A stretch of DNA of 64,000 nt from positions 1 to 64,000 of the IMG/VR virus record IMGVR_UViG_3300042300_001229. The stretch is one strand, 5' to 3'. A model generated the notes under the pieces. It saw only the letters and a program-made list of their open reading frames with translations, made no database searches and was not told the DNA's origin. The stretch comes from a virus. Shown piece by piece: positions 25,135 through 33,233 of this stretch; positions within the stretch are counted from its first letter, which is position 1; every line of letters begins with the position of its first letter. Both the position numbers and the translations under genes were made by a program.

Positions 25135-25942
25135 TAAAACTTATAACGAGAGTTGTTTAAAAACAATGGGTTCTATGGCCAATAATTTTATCGACTTAAC
25201 AATCACATCACCACCTTATGATGAAATAAGAAATTATAATAAAAAGGTTGGTAAATTAAGTAATGAATTTAACGGATACTCATTCCCATTCGAAGATATT
25301 GCAAATGAGCTGTATAGAGTAACTAAAAAAGGGGGAGTTGTTGTTTGGGTGGTTAATGATAGCATGATTGATGGTTCAGAATCTTTAAACTCATTTAGAC
25401 AAGCACTTTATTTCAAAGAGATTGGATTTAAAGTTCATGATACGATGATATATAGGAAATTAAACCCTATGCCTAATGCTGGTATAAGATATCAACAGAT
25501 GTTTGAGTATATGTTTGTCTTCTCTAAAGGCAAACCTAAAACGACTAACATAGAATTACGGGAAAGAAGTAATAAATGTAATGACAAACGAGTTTATAGA
25601 AAGAAAAAGTTTTCAAGGAATCAAGATGGAGATTTTAATCAAAATGATTATTTTGTTAAAGAAATGGTGCCTGATTACAATATATGGGATTTTTATGTTG
25701 GTGGTGGAAATAGCACTCATGATAAGGTCGCATTCGAACACCCCGCAATATTTCCTGAAGAGTTAGTAAGGAGACACATAATTAGTTGGTCAAATGAAGG
25801 TGATTTAATATATGACCCGTTTATGGGTAGTGGAACCACCTCTAAAATGTCAATTTTAAACAATAGAAATTATATAGGGTCAGAATTATCTGAAGAGTAT
25901 TGTGAAATAGAAAGAAAAAGATTATCGTTAATTGGTAAATAA
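25124..25942 (+). CDS. DNA methyltransferase (beta-class, SPPY)
   Basis: 272 residues. Catalytic motif IV SPPY at 29-32 precedes the AdoMet-binding motif I DPFMGSGTT at 231-239, the order of beta-class N4-cytosine/N6-adenine methyltransferases. Also YRVTKKGGVVVWVVND (motif V region) and GSELSEEYCEIERKR near the end. It methylates DNA at an unknown site; could protect phage DNA from host restriction or partner the upstream gene. TSPPY occurs in both m4C and m6A enzymes, so the product base is undecided. Confidence 0.95.
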   Translation: MEINKTYNESCLKTMGSMANNFIDLTITSPPYDEIRNYNKKVGKLSNEFNGYSFPFEDIANELYRVTKKGGVVVWVVNDSMIDGSESLNSFRQALYFKEIGFKVHDTMIYRKLNPMPNAGIRYQQMFEYMFVFSKGKPKTTNIELRERSNKCNDKRVYRKKKFSRNQDGDFNQNDYFVKEMVPDYNIWDFYVGGGNSTHDKVAFEHPAIFPEELVRRHIISWSNEGDLIYDPFMGSGTTSKMSILNNRNYIGSELSEEYCEIERKRLSLIGK

Positions 25943-26013
25943 TACAATATATTATGGTATGATACAAAACTAAATGTTGAGTTTTATAATTAAACAAAAA
26001 GAATAAATAATTC

Positions 26014-26046
26014 AATCCTCCGTTTGTTTTAATGGGGGATTTTTTA
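26014..26046 (+). terminator. rho-independent terminator (copy 3)
   Basis: AATCCTCC ... GGGGGATT plus T run; closes the methyltransferase unit. Confidence 0.85.
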
Positions 26047-26058
26047 TATAATTAAGTT

Positions 26059-26751
26059 ATGAAAGTTTTAGTGTTAGGTAATGGAAAATTAGGTCAAGAG
26101 ATCATCAACCAAACAGGGTGGGATTTTTTATCAAGAAAGAAAGATAATATTGATATCACAACGTTTGATGAATGGATTTATAAACTACAAGGATATGACG
26201 TGATTCTTAATTGTATTGCAAACACAAATACATATTCAGATGATTATGAATCGGTCATTAAAGACAATTATGAGTTTGTTACGTATTTGGTTACGTTCTG
26301 TAATGAAGCGGGATCAAAACTAATTCATATATCAACAGATTATGTTTATGCGAGATCACAAAAAAATGCTAACGAGAACAGTGTTCCAGCACCTGACAAC
26401 ACTTGGTATAGTTTATCTAAAGTTTTGGCTGATGAACATATTAGATTATTCTCCAAAGATTATTTAATATGTAGATTGTCTCATAAACCAAAACCATTCC
26501 CATATGATTCAGCATGGACTGATGTGGTAACAAATGCTGACTACACAGACGTTATATCTTCATTGGTAATAGAACTAATTAAAAAAGACGCAAAAGGTTT
26601 ATACAATGTAGGAACGGATCAAAAAACGATATATGATTTAGCCAAACAAACAAATCCAAATGTAAAAGAATCATTGGCACCTACACATATACCTAAAAAT
26701 GTTACAATGGATTTAACAAAGATGAAAAAGTTTTTATCTATGGTAAGTTAA
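26059..26751 (+). CDS. RmlD/SDR-type sugar-nucleotide reductase
   Basis: 230 residues, shorter than dTDP-4-dehydrorhamnose reductase (about 290). Rossmann fold with VLVLGNGKLGQEI (Gly-rich NAD(P) loop, residues 3-15), DVILNCIANTNT, KLIHISTDYVYA (catalytic Ser/Thr), WYSLSKVLADEH (YxxxK-like) and NVGTDQKTIYDLA. Likely reduces a nucleotide sugar and may serve the glycosyltransferases at 2.6-8.1 kb or modify host surface sugars. Confidence 0.9.
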   Translation: MKVLVLGNGKLGQEIINQTGWDFLSRKKDNIDITTFDEWIYKLQGYDVILNCIANTNTYSDDYESVIKDNYEFVTYLVTFCNEAGSKLIHISTDYVYARSQKNANENSVPAPDNTWYSLSKVLADEHIRLFSKDYLICRLSHKPKPFPYDSAWTDVVTNADYTDVISSLVIELIKKDAKGLYNVGTDQKTIYDLAKQTNPNVKESLAPTHIPKNVTMDLTKMKKFLSMVS

Positions 26752-26781
26752 AGAGTGTAGGATAAAGTGGGGGAATATGAG

Positions 26782-26789
26782 TATCTTTA
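26782..26789 (+). promoter_or_regulatory. TATCTTTA promoter-like element
   Basis: One mismatch to TAnnTTTG; 11 bases before the secreted-protein start at 26801. Confidence 0.5.
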
Positions 26790-26800
26790 AATAAAAAACA

Positions 26801-27316
26801 ATGAAAAATCTATTATTGACATTTATCCTTGTTCTTATGTCTTTTATGACATTTTCACAAGTTCCTGCAAACATTTATATCTCCAATCAAAATGAATGCC
26901 TTTACGGATTAACCAATACTTATGTTTCAGAAGTAGGATCTGGCAGTATGATACCTACATCTATTGATAGTATGCAATCTCAAAATGTTCATCATTATAT
27001 TATTGATGTTCCAGTTTCGAACAATGGAGTTGCGTTTTATCCTATCACAGTAACAGTTTGTTTGTATGTAGGTGCAACACAAGAACCATTCCCACCCCAA
27101 ACACCACAATGTTTTACACAAACAACAAATTTCACAATCTTTATTAACTTTGTTGTTGATTGTTCAGTATTAGAACTTAATGAAGTAACGGTAAATAAAA
27201 AAGAAATTGTAAAGGTTGTAGATTTTATGGGAAGAGAAACAACTACTATGTTTAATCAACCAATGATCTATGTTTATAGTGATGGATCAAAAGAGATAAG
27301 GTATATTAACGAGTAA
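26801..27316 (+). CDS. secreted protein with flavobacterial signal peptide
   Basis: 171 residues. Signal peptide MKNLLLTFILVLMSFMTFSQ, a beta-rich domain with several Cys (NECLYG, VTVCLYVG, QCFTQT), and a C-terminal segment IVKVVDFMGRETTTMFNQPM followed by IYVYSDGSKEIRYINE. This resembles the end of type A T9SS sorting domains (VxDxxGRE...) but is shorter than usual. Likely exported; possible surface-acting moron. Confidence 0.8.
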   Translation: MKNLLLTFILVLMSFMTFSQVPANIYISNQNECLYGLTNTYVSEVGSGSMIPTSIDSMQSQNVHHYIIDVPVSNNGVAFYPITVTVCLYVGATQEPFPPQTPQCFTQTTNFTIFINFVVDCSVLELNEVTVNKKEIVKVVDFMGRETTTMFNQPMIYVYSDGSKEIRYINE

Positions 27317-27341
27317 TAATATAATTCATTCACTCACTACA

Positions 27342-27374
27342 AAAGGGAGACTCCATACGGGTCTCCTTTTTTCA
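27342..27374 (+). terminator. rho-independent terminator
   Basis: GGGAGAC / GTCTCC hairpin followed by a T run, 25 bases after the secreted-protein stop. Confidence 0.85.
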
Positions 27375-28100
27375 TTCATTCATGTATTATATTATTACAT
27401 TTCTATATAGGATATGTCCCACTAATTACCACATATATTAAACAGTAATGTAATCCCCCCACTAAATGAAAGACCCCCATTTATAAGTGACACAATTAAA
27501 GAAGACGTTATGGTGATCAGTTTATTGGTGATTTCACAAATGGGGAACAAAGTTCCCCCACTTATTACCACCAACTTTAGTAGATCAAAGAGTAATCCTA
27601 GATGAGGTGTTCACTACAGATTAATGTTCAGTGGCACTCCACTGGCGTGTCGGTCTACGATGCTGAACACAGGGAAATAATGAACAGTTAAGTAGATTAT
27701 TTACAAGTCTAAATAATGTGTCTATTATTAGGGGGTCGAATGTTAAGTTGGATCTAAGTAAAACACTAAAGTGGTCGTTGAAGTTATATATAATATACCA
27801 TTCTAACGTCCTAAAGGACTGTCCACGCTTCTTGTTCTTTAACTATACTTTTTTAGCTGGAAAATATAAGTAGTTAAAAAAGTGGTCCTGTAGGGGTCAA
27901 GAGAGGGGATTTTTTCACTCTCAGTATAGCAACAGGACCAATAATGGTGGTAGAAAGTGGTAATGAATTGTGGGAGTTTGTGGTATAAAAGTGGGTGAGG
28001 GGATTGTGTTGTGAAGCGAGCAAGACTGACTTTTTGTCATTTCCAAATTTTTTAACATAAAGTTATTAACAAAAATCCCCTCTGTTGATAACTTAATGAG
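27375..28100. other. 725-bp non-coding region, structured, upstream of HNH gene
   Basis: No convincing ORF. It contains G/C-run clusters (CCCCCC, GGGGG) unusual for this AT-rich sequence and several inverted repeats: TGTTCAG...CTGAACA (about 27624-27673), ACTTTTTTA...TAAAAAAGT, and TGGTCCTGT...ACAGGACCA (about 27882-27940). A boxA-like GTTCTTTAACTATA lies at 27834. The segment CACTGGCGTGTCGGTCTACGA near 27640 recurs in a similar form near 29640. Reads as one or more structured RNAs next to a homing endonuclease. Confidence 0.6.
27834..27847 (+). promoter_or_regulatory. boxA-like element
   Basis: GTTCTTTAACTATA, close to bacterial boxA (GCTCTTTAACA). Confidence 0.4.
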
Positions 28101-28108
28101 TATTTATA
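28101..28108 (+). promoter_or_regulatory. late-type motif TATTTATA
   Basis: 23 bases before the HNH start at 28132. Confidence 0.35.
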
Positions 28109-28131
28109 ATATAAAATATTATTAAAAAGTT

Positions 28132-28752
28132 ATGGATAAAATATGCACCATATGTGAGTTAAATAAAAATATTGACGAATTTCTCAAGTGTGATCCTTGT
28201 AAAGATGGTTATAGAAATCAATGTAAAGATTGTATCAAAAATAGGAACATTAAATGGAGAGAGGAAAACCCCGAATACCATAGAGATTGGGTCTCAAACA
28301 ATAAGGAGAAAGACACACTCAGAAAAAAAATTCATTATGAATTAAATAGGGAAAAATACATACAAAATAGTAATGACTATAGAAAGAATAATAAAGATAG
28401 AGTAAATAAGGTTGTGTCTGATTACAGGAAAAAAAGATTCACTGAGGATGAGGTTTTTAAATTAACATTTACTGTGCGAAGTAGAATACGTAATTTTTTA
28501 AAATTATCGGGGGGGATTAAAAAAGACACAACATTTGATTTAATTGGGTGTTCCCCAACAGAATTAGTAAAACATATTGAGGATAAGTTTACAGATGGGA
28601 TGACATGGGATAATCATGGTGAATGGCATATCGATCATATAATACCTTTATCTTCCGCTAAAAATTACGATGAACTTAAAAAACTATCACACTACACTAA
28701 TCTACAACCATTATGGGCTAAAGATAATTTAACTAAGAGTAATAAACTATGA
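28132..28752 (+). CDS. HNH homing endonuclease 1
   Basis: 206 residues. Zinc-finger pairs at the N-terminus (CTIC, CDPC, CKDC), a highly charged helical middle, and a C-terminal HNH motif: WDNHGEWHIDHIIPLSSA ... HYTNLQPLWAKDN. Family role: site-specific DNA cleavage that spreads its own gene. Paralog of the gene at 30040, with the same C-terminal layout; the two enclose 1.3 kb of mostly non-coding sequence. Free-standing, not inside a visible coding gene. Overlaps the next ATG by 4 bases. Confidence 0.92.
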   Translation: MDKICTICELNKNIDEFLKCDPCKDGYRNQCKDCIKNRNIKWREENPEYHRDWVSNNKEKDTLRKKIHYELNREKYIQNSNDYRKNNKDRVNKVVSDYRKKRFTEDEVFKLTFTVRSRIRNFLKLSGGIKKDTTFDLIGCSPTELVKHIEDKFTDGMTWDNHGEWHIDHIIPLSSAKNYDELKKLSHYTNLQPLWAKDNLTKSNKL

Positions 28753-29057
28753 TACAACTAATAGACAAATTCGAAACAACTGTAAGTGAAAATAATGGTT
28801 CCATAATGGTCAATTATAGATATGACACTCTGTCACTCGACTCAGAGTCTCGGTCTGTGACGGGAACTTGTGAATATAGAATAATTGAGGTCAATAACAG
28901 GTTTCAACAAAAAGCATGGTTACTTATCAACACAGACATGGCAGACGTTATTGAATTCATTCATTCCAATTCCCCATTAAGTGATGACGATTTAATGACG
29001 GTTAATAAACTTATAAGAGATCACTCACTTCTTAGGGTTCAAGATCTTCATCGGTAA
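28749..29057 (+). CDS. unknown small protein
   Basis: 102 residues: MIQLIDKFETTVSENNGSIM, beta-rich N-terminus then a helical C-terminus (DLMTVNKLIRDHSLLRV). Translationally coupled to HNH endonuclease 1. Its 3' end overlaps a small convergent membrane-protein gene by 26 bases. Confidence 0.65.
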   Translation: MIQLIDKFETTVSENNGSIMVNYRYDTLSLDSESRSVTGTCEYRIIEVNNRFQQKAWLLINTDMADVIEFIHSNSPLSDDDLMTVNKLIRDHSLLRVQDLHR

Positions 29058-29196
29058 CAATATGTTTTTTCAACCATAGCGAAACCTTTGAGTTGGGGAA
29101 CTTGGAAACCATAACAATGGAAAAGATCATTCCAATAAAAAGGGGGACAAAAAAGATGGAGACAACAATCCCCAAGTAATATAGAATATCAATCAT
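29032..29196 (-). CDS. small membrane protein
   Basis: 54 residues: MIDILYYLGIVVSIFFVPLF and IGMIFSIVMVSKF, one long or two short membrane helices, then a polar tail (KKHIVTDEDLEP). Supported by a TATTTATA motif 5 bases upstream on the same strand. Too small for family assignment; could be a phage membrane-exclusion or spanin/holin-type accessory protein. Confidence 0.6.
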   Translation of the reverse strand: MIDILYYLGIVVSIFFVPLFIGMIFSIVMVSKFPNSKVSLWLKKHIVTDEDLEP

Positions 29197-29201
29197 AATA
29201 A

Positions 29202-29209
29202 TATAAATA
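29202..29209 (-). promoter_or_regulatory. late-type motif TATTTATA, minus strand
   Basis: Five bases before the small membrane protein start at 29196. Confidence 0.45.
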
Positions 29210-30039
29210 TACGAATATTATTTCACACCATCAAATTAAATATTGGGGGATCAATAATAATATATTAGTGCAGATTGGAGTCTACACTCCAAGAGGTGTT
29301 TCTCCCCCAGCCCGAATATGTGATCATCACCTTCAATACAAAGATAGAAATTTATTTTGACATAAACAAATAAACCATTGATCTTTTTTAAAAGAATAAT
29401 ATATTTATAATAAGAATCTTATTTTCCCCACAGTTGGGAATTAGTTAATCAATGATCCAAGTGACATGTAAAGATTAAGATGAGGTTTAAAACAAATAAG
29501 ACATACGAACTTCTAACGAGGGGTTCTTTAATCTAATCTCTTTCTAATAGGTGGGGAATTTTTTTATGCTTGTATGTTTCTAAACTATAAGGCAGGATGG
29601 AGTCTACTCGGTCCCCCTCGTTAATGAAGGTTACAATACTCAACTGACGTATCGGTCTATGACACAAAGGTAGTGAAAAAAAATGAGATGATCAAATAAC
29701 GGATCACTTAATTGTCAATTAAAGTTATTAACAAACCACTCCCTCCCTTCTTCTTTGGCATGGGCCCCTACCTTATTATATACCCCCTCCCCCCTACCGT
29801 ATTCCCCCCATAAGTGACATTCTGTCAGGGGAAAGGGGGGTTCAATCCCCTCTATAAAGTATTCGTAAAAAAATTTCTGGAAAAAAATTGATATTTTTCC
29901 CTATGTCTTATTAAGGGTGGAGGTTTTCTAAAACACGACCCCCCTTTTTGAAAAAAGGTCATATATACTAAAAAAAATTTTTAGAATTTTATGGGAAAAA
30001 TTGACCCCTATTTATGTTATATCTATATATTTAAGTTAT
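29210..30039. other. 830-bp non-coding region between two HNH genes
   Basis: No gene visible. CAG(A/G)-TGGAGTCTAC occurs twice (about 29272 and 29594) and the CGTATCGGTCTATGA segment near 29645 echoes 27640. The stretch 29750-29840 is dominated by C runs (CCCCCTCCCCCC). The end (29927-29990) carries CTAAAACACGACCCCCC followed by poly-T and an AT-rich block, repeated in a similar form at 31738-31805. Confidence 0.55.
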
Positions 30040-30663
30040 ATGGAAAATAGAAAATGTGTTGATTGTAAAGAGTCTAAACTTAAATGTGATTTCTATGTTA
30101 AGAATATAAAGTCGGGGACATTACAGAGTTATTGTAAAATGTGTTCAAACATACGAAGAAGAAAAAGAGATAAAATATTTAGATCTAAAAACCTACATAA
30201 AAGAACACCAAATAAAATAGAGTGTTTAACGACTTGTAGTTGTTGTGGTGAAAGAAAAATTACAACTGAAAACTTCCGTATTCAAACAAACGGGATTAAT
30301 TATGAAAAGGTTTGTAAGTCCTGTAAAAATGTTAAAAGAAAAGAAAGAATGGATAATGACCCAATCTTTAAATTCAAAATTCGTCTTAGAAAAACAATAA
30401 AGGAATCCGTAAAAAGAAGGGGTTATACAAAAAAATCAAAAACCTATGATATATTGGGAATTGATTTTATGGGTTTCAGAGCTCACATTGAGAATTTATT
30501 CTTGGAGGGGATGACTTGGGATAATCACGGGGAATGGCACTATGATCACATTATTCCATTGTCAACTGCCACCACTTATGAGGAGGTCATTAAATTAAAT
30601 CATTATACTAACTTCCAACCCCTATGGGCTGAAGATAATCTAAAGAAAGGATCTAAATTTTAA
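30040..30663 (+). CDS. HNH homing endonuclease 2
   Basis: 207 residues from the ATG at 30040 (MENRKCVDCKESKLKCDF); an earlier in-frame ATG at 30001 is less likely because the protein aligns end to end with HNH 1 from 30040. Several CxxC zinc pairs (CVDC, CKMC, CSCC, CKSC). HNH motif WDNHGEWHYDHIIPLSTA ... HYTNFQPLWAEDN. Same family as 28132-28752. Followed by a strong terminator. Confidence 0.92.
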   Translation: MENRKCVDCKESKLKCDFYVKNIKSGTLQSYCKMCSNIRRRKRDKIFRSKNLHKRTPNKIECLTTCSCCGERKITTENFRIQTNGINYEKVCKSCKNVKRKERMDNDPIFKFKIRLRKTIKESVKRRGYTKKSKTYDILGIDFMGFRAHIENLFLEGMTWDNHGEWHYDHIIPLSTATTYEEVIKLNHYTNFQPLWAEDNLKKGSKF

Positions 30664-30664
30664 T

Positions 30665-30695
30665 TCTCCCTCCTTTTAAAGAGGGGGGGTTTTAT
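30665..30695 (+). terminator. rho-independent terminator
   Basis: CCCTC / GAGGG hairpin with TTTTATTTT, 2 bases after the HNH 2 stop. Confidence 0.8.
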
Positions 30696-30704
30696 TTTAT
30701 CATA

Positions 30705-30712
30705 TATTTATT
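30705..30712 (+). promoter_or_regulatory. late-type motif TATTTATT
   Basis: 16 bases before the ATG at 30729. Confidence 0.45.
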
Positions 30713-30728
30713 ACTAAAGAATTTTATT

Positions 30729-31220
30729 ATGAAAAAAATTGTATCTATTACTGAATCACAACTAACCAATATAATTAAACAAGTTCTCAAAGAAAATGAA
30801 ACAAAAGATAGTTTAATTGATATGATCAAAGAAGATGGGTGGAAAGAATCATCCGGAATGGTTGGGGGTTCAGATAACTTAAAAAAATTGTCTGGTATTG
30901 ATACCCCAATGAAATACCTTAGTTTATTCAACGACTTAAATAGTATGACCGATGAATTAAGACCTACTTGGAAAATGTTTTTTTATCATGAAAATAAACC
31001 AACTATGATGTTAATTTCAAATAAAGAAGAAAACAAGGTCTATATGAATATCGGGTTTATGGATCAATTTTTAAGGGCCTTTAATTTAGATCTTAATGAA
31101 TCTAGAGAATATATTAAAGATTGGTTGTTAAACTCTTATGATTATGACGTAGATACTTCAAATATTATTATGAGAAGAGGTTACCCATTTAATAATTTTA
31201 GAAGTGAGAGTATGACATAA
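30729..31220 (+). CDS. unknown protein, GG-N-L family, canonical N-terminal peptide
   Basis: 163 residues. Begins MKKIVSITESQLTNIIKQVL then KENE, a canonical long form of the shared peptide. Body: MIKEDGWKESSGMVGGSDNL, DTPMKYLSLFNDLNSMTDEL, and a closing YIKDWLLNSY helix; matches 716-1159 across its whole length except the C-termini. Flanked by terminators on both sides, so it is transcribed as a single gene. Confidence 0.88.
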   Translation: MKKIVSITESQLTNIIKQVLKENETKDSLIDMIKEDGWKESSGMVGGSDNLKKLSGIDTPMKYLSLFNDLNSMTDELRPTWKMFFYHENKPTMMLISNKEENKVYMNIGFMDQFLRAFNLDLNESREYIKDWLLNSYDYDVDTSNIIMRRGYPFNNFRSESMT

Positions 31221-31269
31221 TAATATTTTTTTATTTAACTAATAATTTTTAATCCAAAATAAATTATAT

Positions 31270-31298
31270 CCCCCATCTCTCAACAGTTGGGGTTTTTT
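31270..31298 (+). terminator. rho-independent terminator
   Basis: CCCCCA ... TTGGGG hairpin followed by TTTTTT. Confidence 0.75.
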
Positions 31299-31309
31299 AT
31301 TTTCCATTA

Positions 31310-31317
31310 TATTTATC
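31310..31317 (+). promoter_or_regulatory. late-type motif TATTTATC
   Basis: Four bases before the ATG at 31322; final base deviates. Confidence 0.4.
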
Positions 31318-31321
31318 TAAT

Positions 31322-31741
31322 ATGAAAATCATTATAACTGAAGATCAATACGGACAATTAACTAACCTCGTTAAACGAGTGATTCGTGAAAATGACTCTA
31401 TGTTAGAAAAAAACAAAAAGTTTTTAAAAAACAAGTTGGGTATTGATTTTACAAATGTCATTCAACAAATAACCTCAACTTATGATATTCCAATGGAATT
31501 TGCTGGATATATTTCACCTGGATTGATTAATCGTTATTTAAACAAATATGGACCTATGTATCTTTTTGAACTTGACGGGAAAAAATATCTTTATTTAGAT
31601 GTGGGGGATCATGAGAAGTTTATTGATGAGAATGGAAATATATATATTGAAAATGAAATACCCGAACAACTTGGAATCGCAATAATGGGTTTAAGATTCT
31701 CAGATATTATTGATCTGTATTTTAAAGAAGAGGATTTCTAA
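31322..31741 (+). CDS. unknown protein with N-terminal peptide
   Basis: 139 residues. Begins MKIIITEDQYGQLTNLVKRV then IREND, combining the MKIII start with the VKRVIRE ending and so linking the two sub-forms of the peptide. The segment NKLGIDFTNVIQQI...EFAGYISPGLINRYL resembles the helix order at 45640-46260 (KQFGIDFVFLG...). Unknown function. Confidence 0.85.
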   Translation: MKIIITEDQYGQLTNLVKRVIRENDSMLEKNKKFLKNKLGIDFTNVIQQITSTYDIPMEFAGYISPGLINRYLNKYGPMYLFELDGKKYLYLDVGDHEKFIDENGNIYIENEIPEQLGIAIMGLRFSDIIDLYFKEEDF

Positions 31742-31805
31742 AACAAGACCCCCCTTTTTAAAAAGAACTGAAATCTTAAAAAAAAAATTTTGAAAAAATT
31801 TCCCT
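31738..31805 (+). repeat. second copy of C-rich/A-T block seen at 29927
   Basis: CTAAAACAAGACCCCCC then poly-T and an AAAAATTTT block. The first copy is in the non-coding region before HNH 2. Possibly a terminator remnant or recombination seam. Confidence 0.5.
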
Positions 31806-31844
31806 TAATTTGATTAGTGGATTTATTTAAATTACATTTTTATT

Positions 31845-32429
31845 ATGAATCACAACTTGAATTTTGAAATGAAACTTAGAGATGAGTATGCTACTCATGT
31901 GATGAGTCATACCTATAGTTCTTATTCTGAGTTTAAATTAATACAGGAGGAAGAAAAACTTAGATACCTTATCCATAGAAAATATCTTAAGTTGTTGGGT
32001 AAGTTTATTGAATCTACTTACCCTGGTTTGAAGTTTGATGTTTTTATTAGACACCGAGATCCAAAGATTAAAAATCCTCAGTGGTATGGTCAAACCTATA
32101 TGGAACTTAGAATCTATGATATAATTTCTTTACCCTCTTATGCTCCACAAACATTTTCTCAAGTGTATAAAACCCCACATTATAATGGGTATATCGGAGG
32201 TGAGGAAATATATAATGAAATTGAGAATTTTATTTCTGAACTAAATAAACATATTTTAATCACTTTTAGACCTCTTATTTCCCCACATACACCCATTCAT
32301 AATATTGATATGTTTGATCCTAAACCATTTGAATGTTGGGGGGAATATTTTGCTCGTGAATACCATAGAGCCGCAATATCTTCTAGTTACCAAGACAATT
32401 GGATCCATCCTGATAGATTTGGTTTGTAG
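31845..32429 (+). CDS. unknown protein, no N-terminal peptide
   Basis: 194 residues: MNHNLNFEMKLRDEYATHVM. An N-terminal helical segment is followed by an aromatic alpha/beta domain (KFDVFIRHRDPKIKNPQWYG, TYMELRIYDIISL) and a C-terminus rich in Trp/His/Pro (YQDNWIHPDRFGL). No known family. Stands between peptide-bearing genes and has a weak late-type leader (CATTTTTATT). Confidence 0.75.
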   Translation: MNHNLNFEMKLRDEYATHVMSHTYSSYSEFKLIQEEEKLRYLIHRKYLKLLGKFIESTYPGLKFDVFIRHRDPKIKNPQWYGQTYMELRIYDIISLPSYAPQTFSQVYKTPHYNGYIGGEEIYNEIENFISELNKHILITFRPLISPHTPIHNIDMFDPKPFECWGEYFAREYHRAAISSSYQDNWIHPDRFGL

Positions 32430-32432
32430 TAG

Positions 32433-32440
32433 TATTTATA
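32433..32440 (+). promoter_or_regulatory. late-type motif TATTTATA
   Basis: Four bases before the ATG at 32445. Confidence 0.45.
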
Positions 32441-32444
32441 GAGT

Positions 32445-32894
32445 ATGAAAATAATCATCTCTAAAGATCAGTATAGAAGAGTTCTTTTAAAATTCCTTGA
32501 TAGTTTTATTAAAGGTTTCGATGTGGATCCTTACGAAGAAGAAAGTTCGTATAGAAATGTTAAAACTTCTGATGGAGATGACTTTGCAACTCTTTGGCAT
32601 GATGAGCCAATTACTAAGGGGTGTAAAAGAGAATTATCATTAGATAACCAATTTACTAATGATTTTGAAAGTTTTATTCCCATTAATAGAAAAAAAGTTT
32701 TTTCAGAAGTAGTTCTTGAATATTTCACATCAAAAACGGGTATCAAATGTGATTGTGTTGAGTTTAGTTATTTTACAGGAAAATATAAAGAATTAGAAAG
32801 GTATGATGATGATTCAGATGAGGTAATCTCCTATACTGATAAAGAATTCGATCACTACCATTATAAAAAACCTAAAAGATCTAAAAAACGATAA
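32445..32894 (+). CDS. unknown protein with variant N-terminal peptide
   Basis: 149 residues. Begins MKIIISKDQYRRVLLKFLDS; the conserved Glu of the peptide is Lys here, so processing may be absent. Body acidic, with CDCVEFSYF near residue 103 and a basic end (HYHYKKPKRSKKR). Unknown function. Confidence 0.8.
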   Translation: MKIIISKDQYRRVLLKFLDSFIKGFDVDPYEEESSYRNVKTSDGDDFATLWHDEPITKGCKRELSLDNQFTNDFESFIPINRKKVFSEVVLEYFTSKTGIKCDCVEFSYFTGKYKELERYDDDSDEVISYTDKEFDHYHYKKPKRSKKR

Positions 32895-32929
32895 TTCTTC
32901 CTTTTAAATGGGGGCCATATACCGCGGAT

Positions 32930-32973
32930 CCCGACTTCGTCGGTTTTTTTTTACCGACCGAACCCTTCGGGTT
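32930..32973 (+). terminator. tandem hairpin terminators
   Basis: CCGAC-TTC-GTCGG followed by nine T's, then AACCC-TTC-GGGTT with a T-rich run. Confidence 0.85.
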
Positions 32974-33056
32974 TTATTTTGTCTTATATAATGTCTTACT
33001 TAATAGATCACTTAAAAAAAGGGTCGGTTTTTATTTGTTGATATATTTAAAATTGT

Positions 33057-33191
33057 ATGTCAAAAATAATAAACAAACCAAAAATAAGGGAATTCTATTC
33101 TTCGGGGATCTCAGAAGATACACTTAAGTTTAAGAAATTCAAAAAAGTTATTAAACCCTCCGATAAGAAAAATGAGACAACCACAAAATAA
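33057..33191 (+). CDS. small basic protein
   Basis: 44 residues: MSKIINKPKIREFYSSGISE, then Lys-rich KFKKFKKVIKPSDKK. Preceded by GATATATTTAAAATTGT, close to the late motif. Reading frame is clean and Lys-biased like its neighbours, but size limits certainty. Confidence 0.5.
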   Translation: MSKIINKPKIREFYSSGISEDTLKFKKFKKVIKPSDKKNETTTK

Positions 33192-33212
33192 ACCTTTTTT
33201 TTCTTTTGACTA

Positions 33213-33220
33213 TATTTATA
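33213..33220 (+). promoter_or_regulatory. late-type motif TATTTATA
   Basis: 13 bases before the ATG at 33234. Confidence 0.5.
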
Positions 33221-33233
33221 ATTAAAGTTCATT

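Noticed and set aside
26801-27316. Third T9SS cargo with type A sorting domain
   Set aside because: The C-terminal VVDFMGRE segment is suggestive but too short and lacks the full type A pattern, so it is listed only as a secreted protein.
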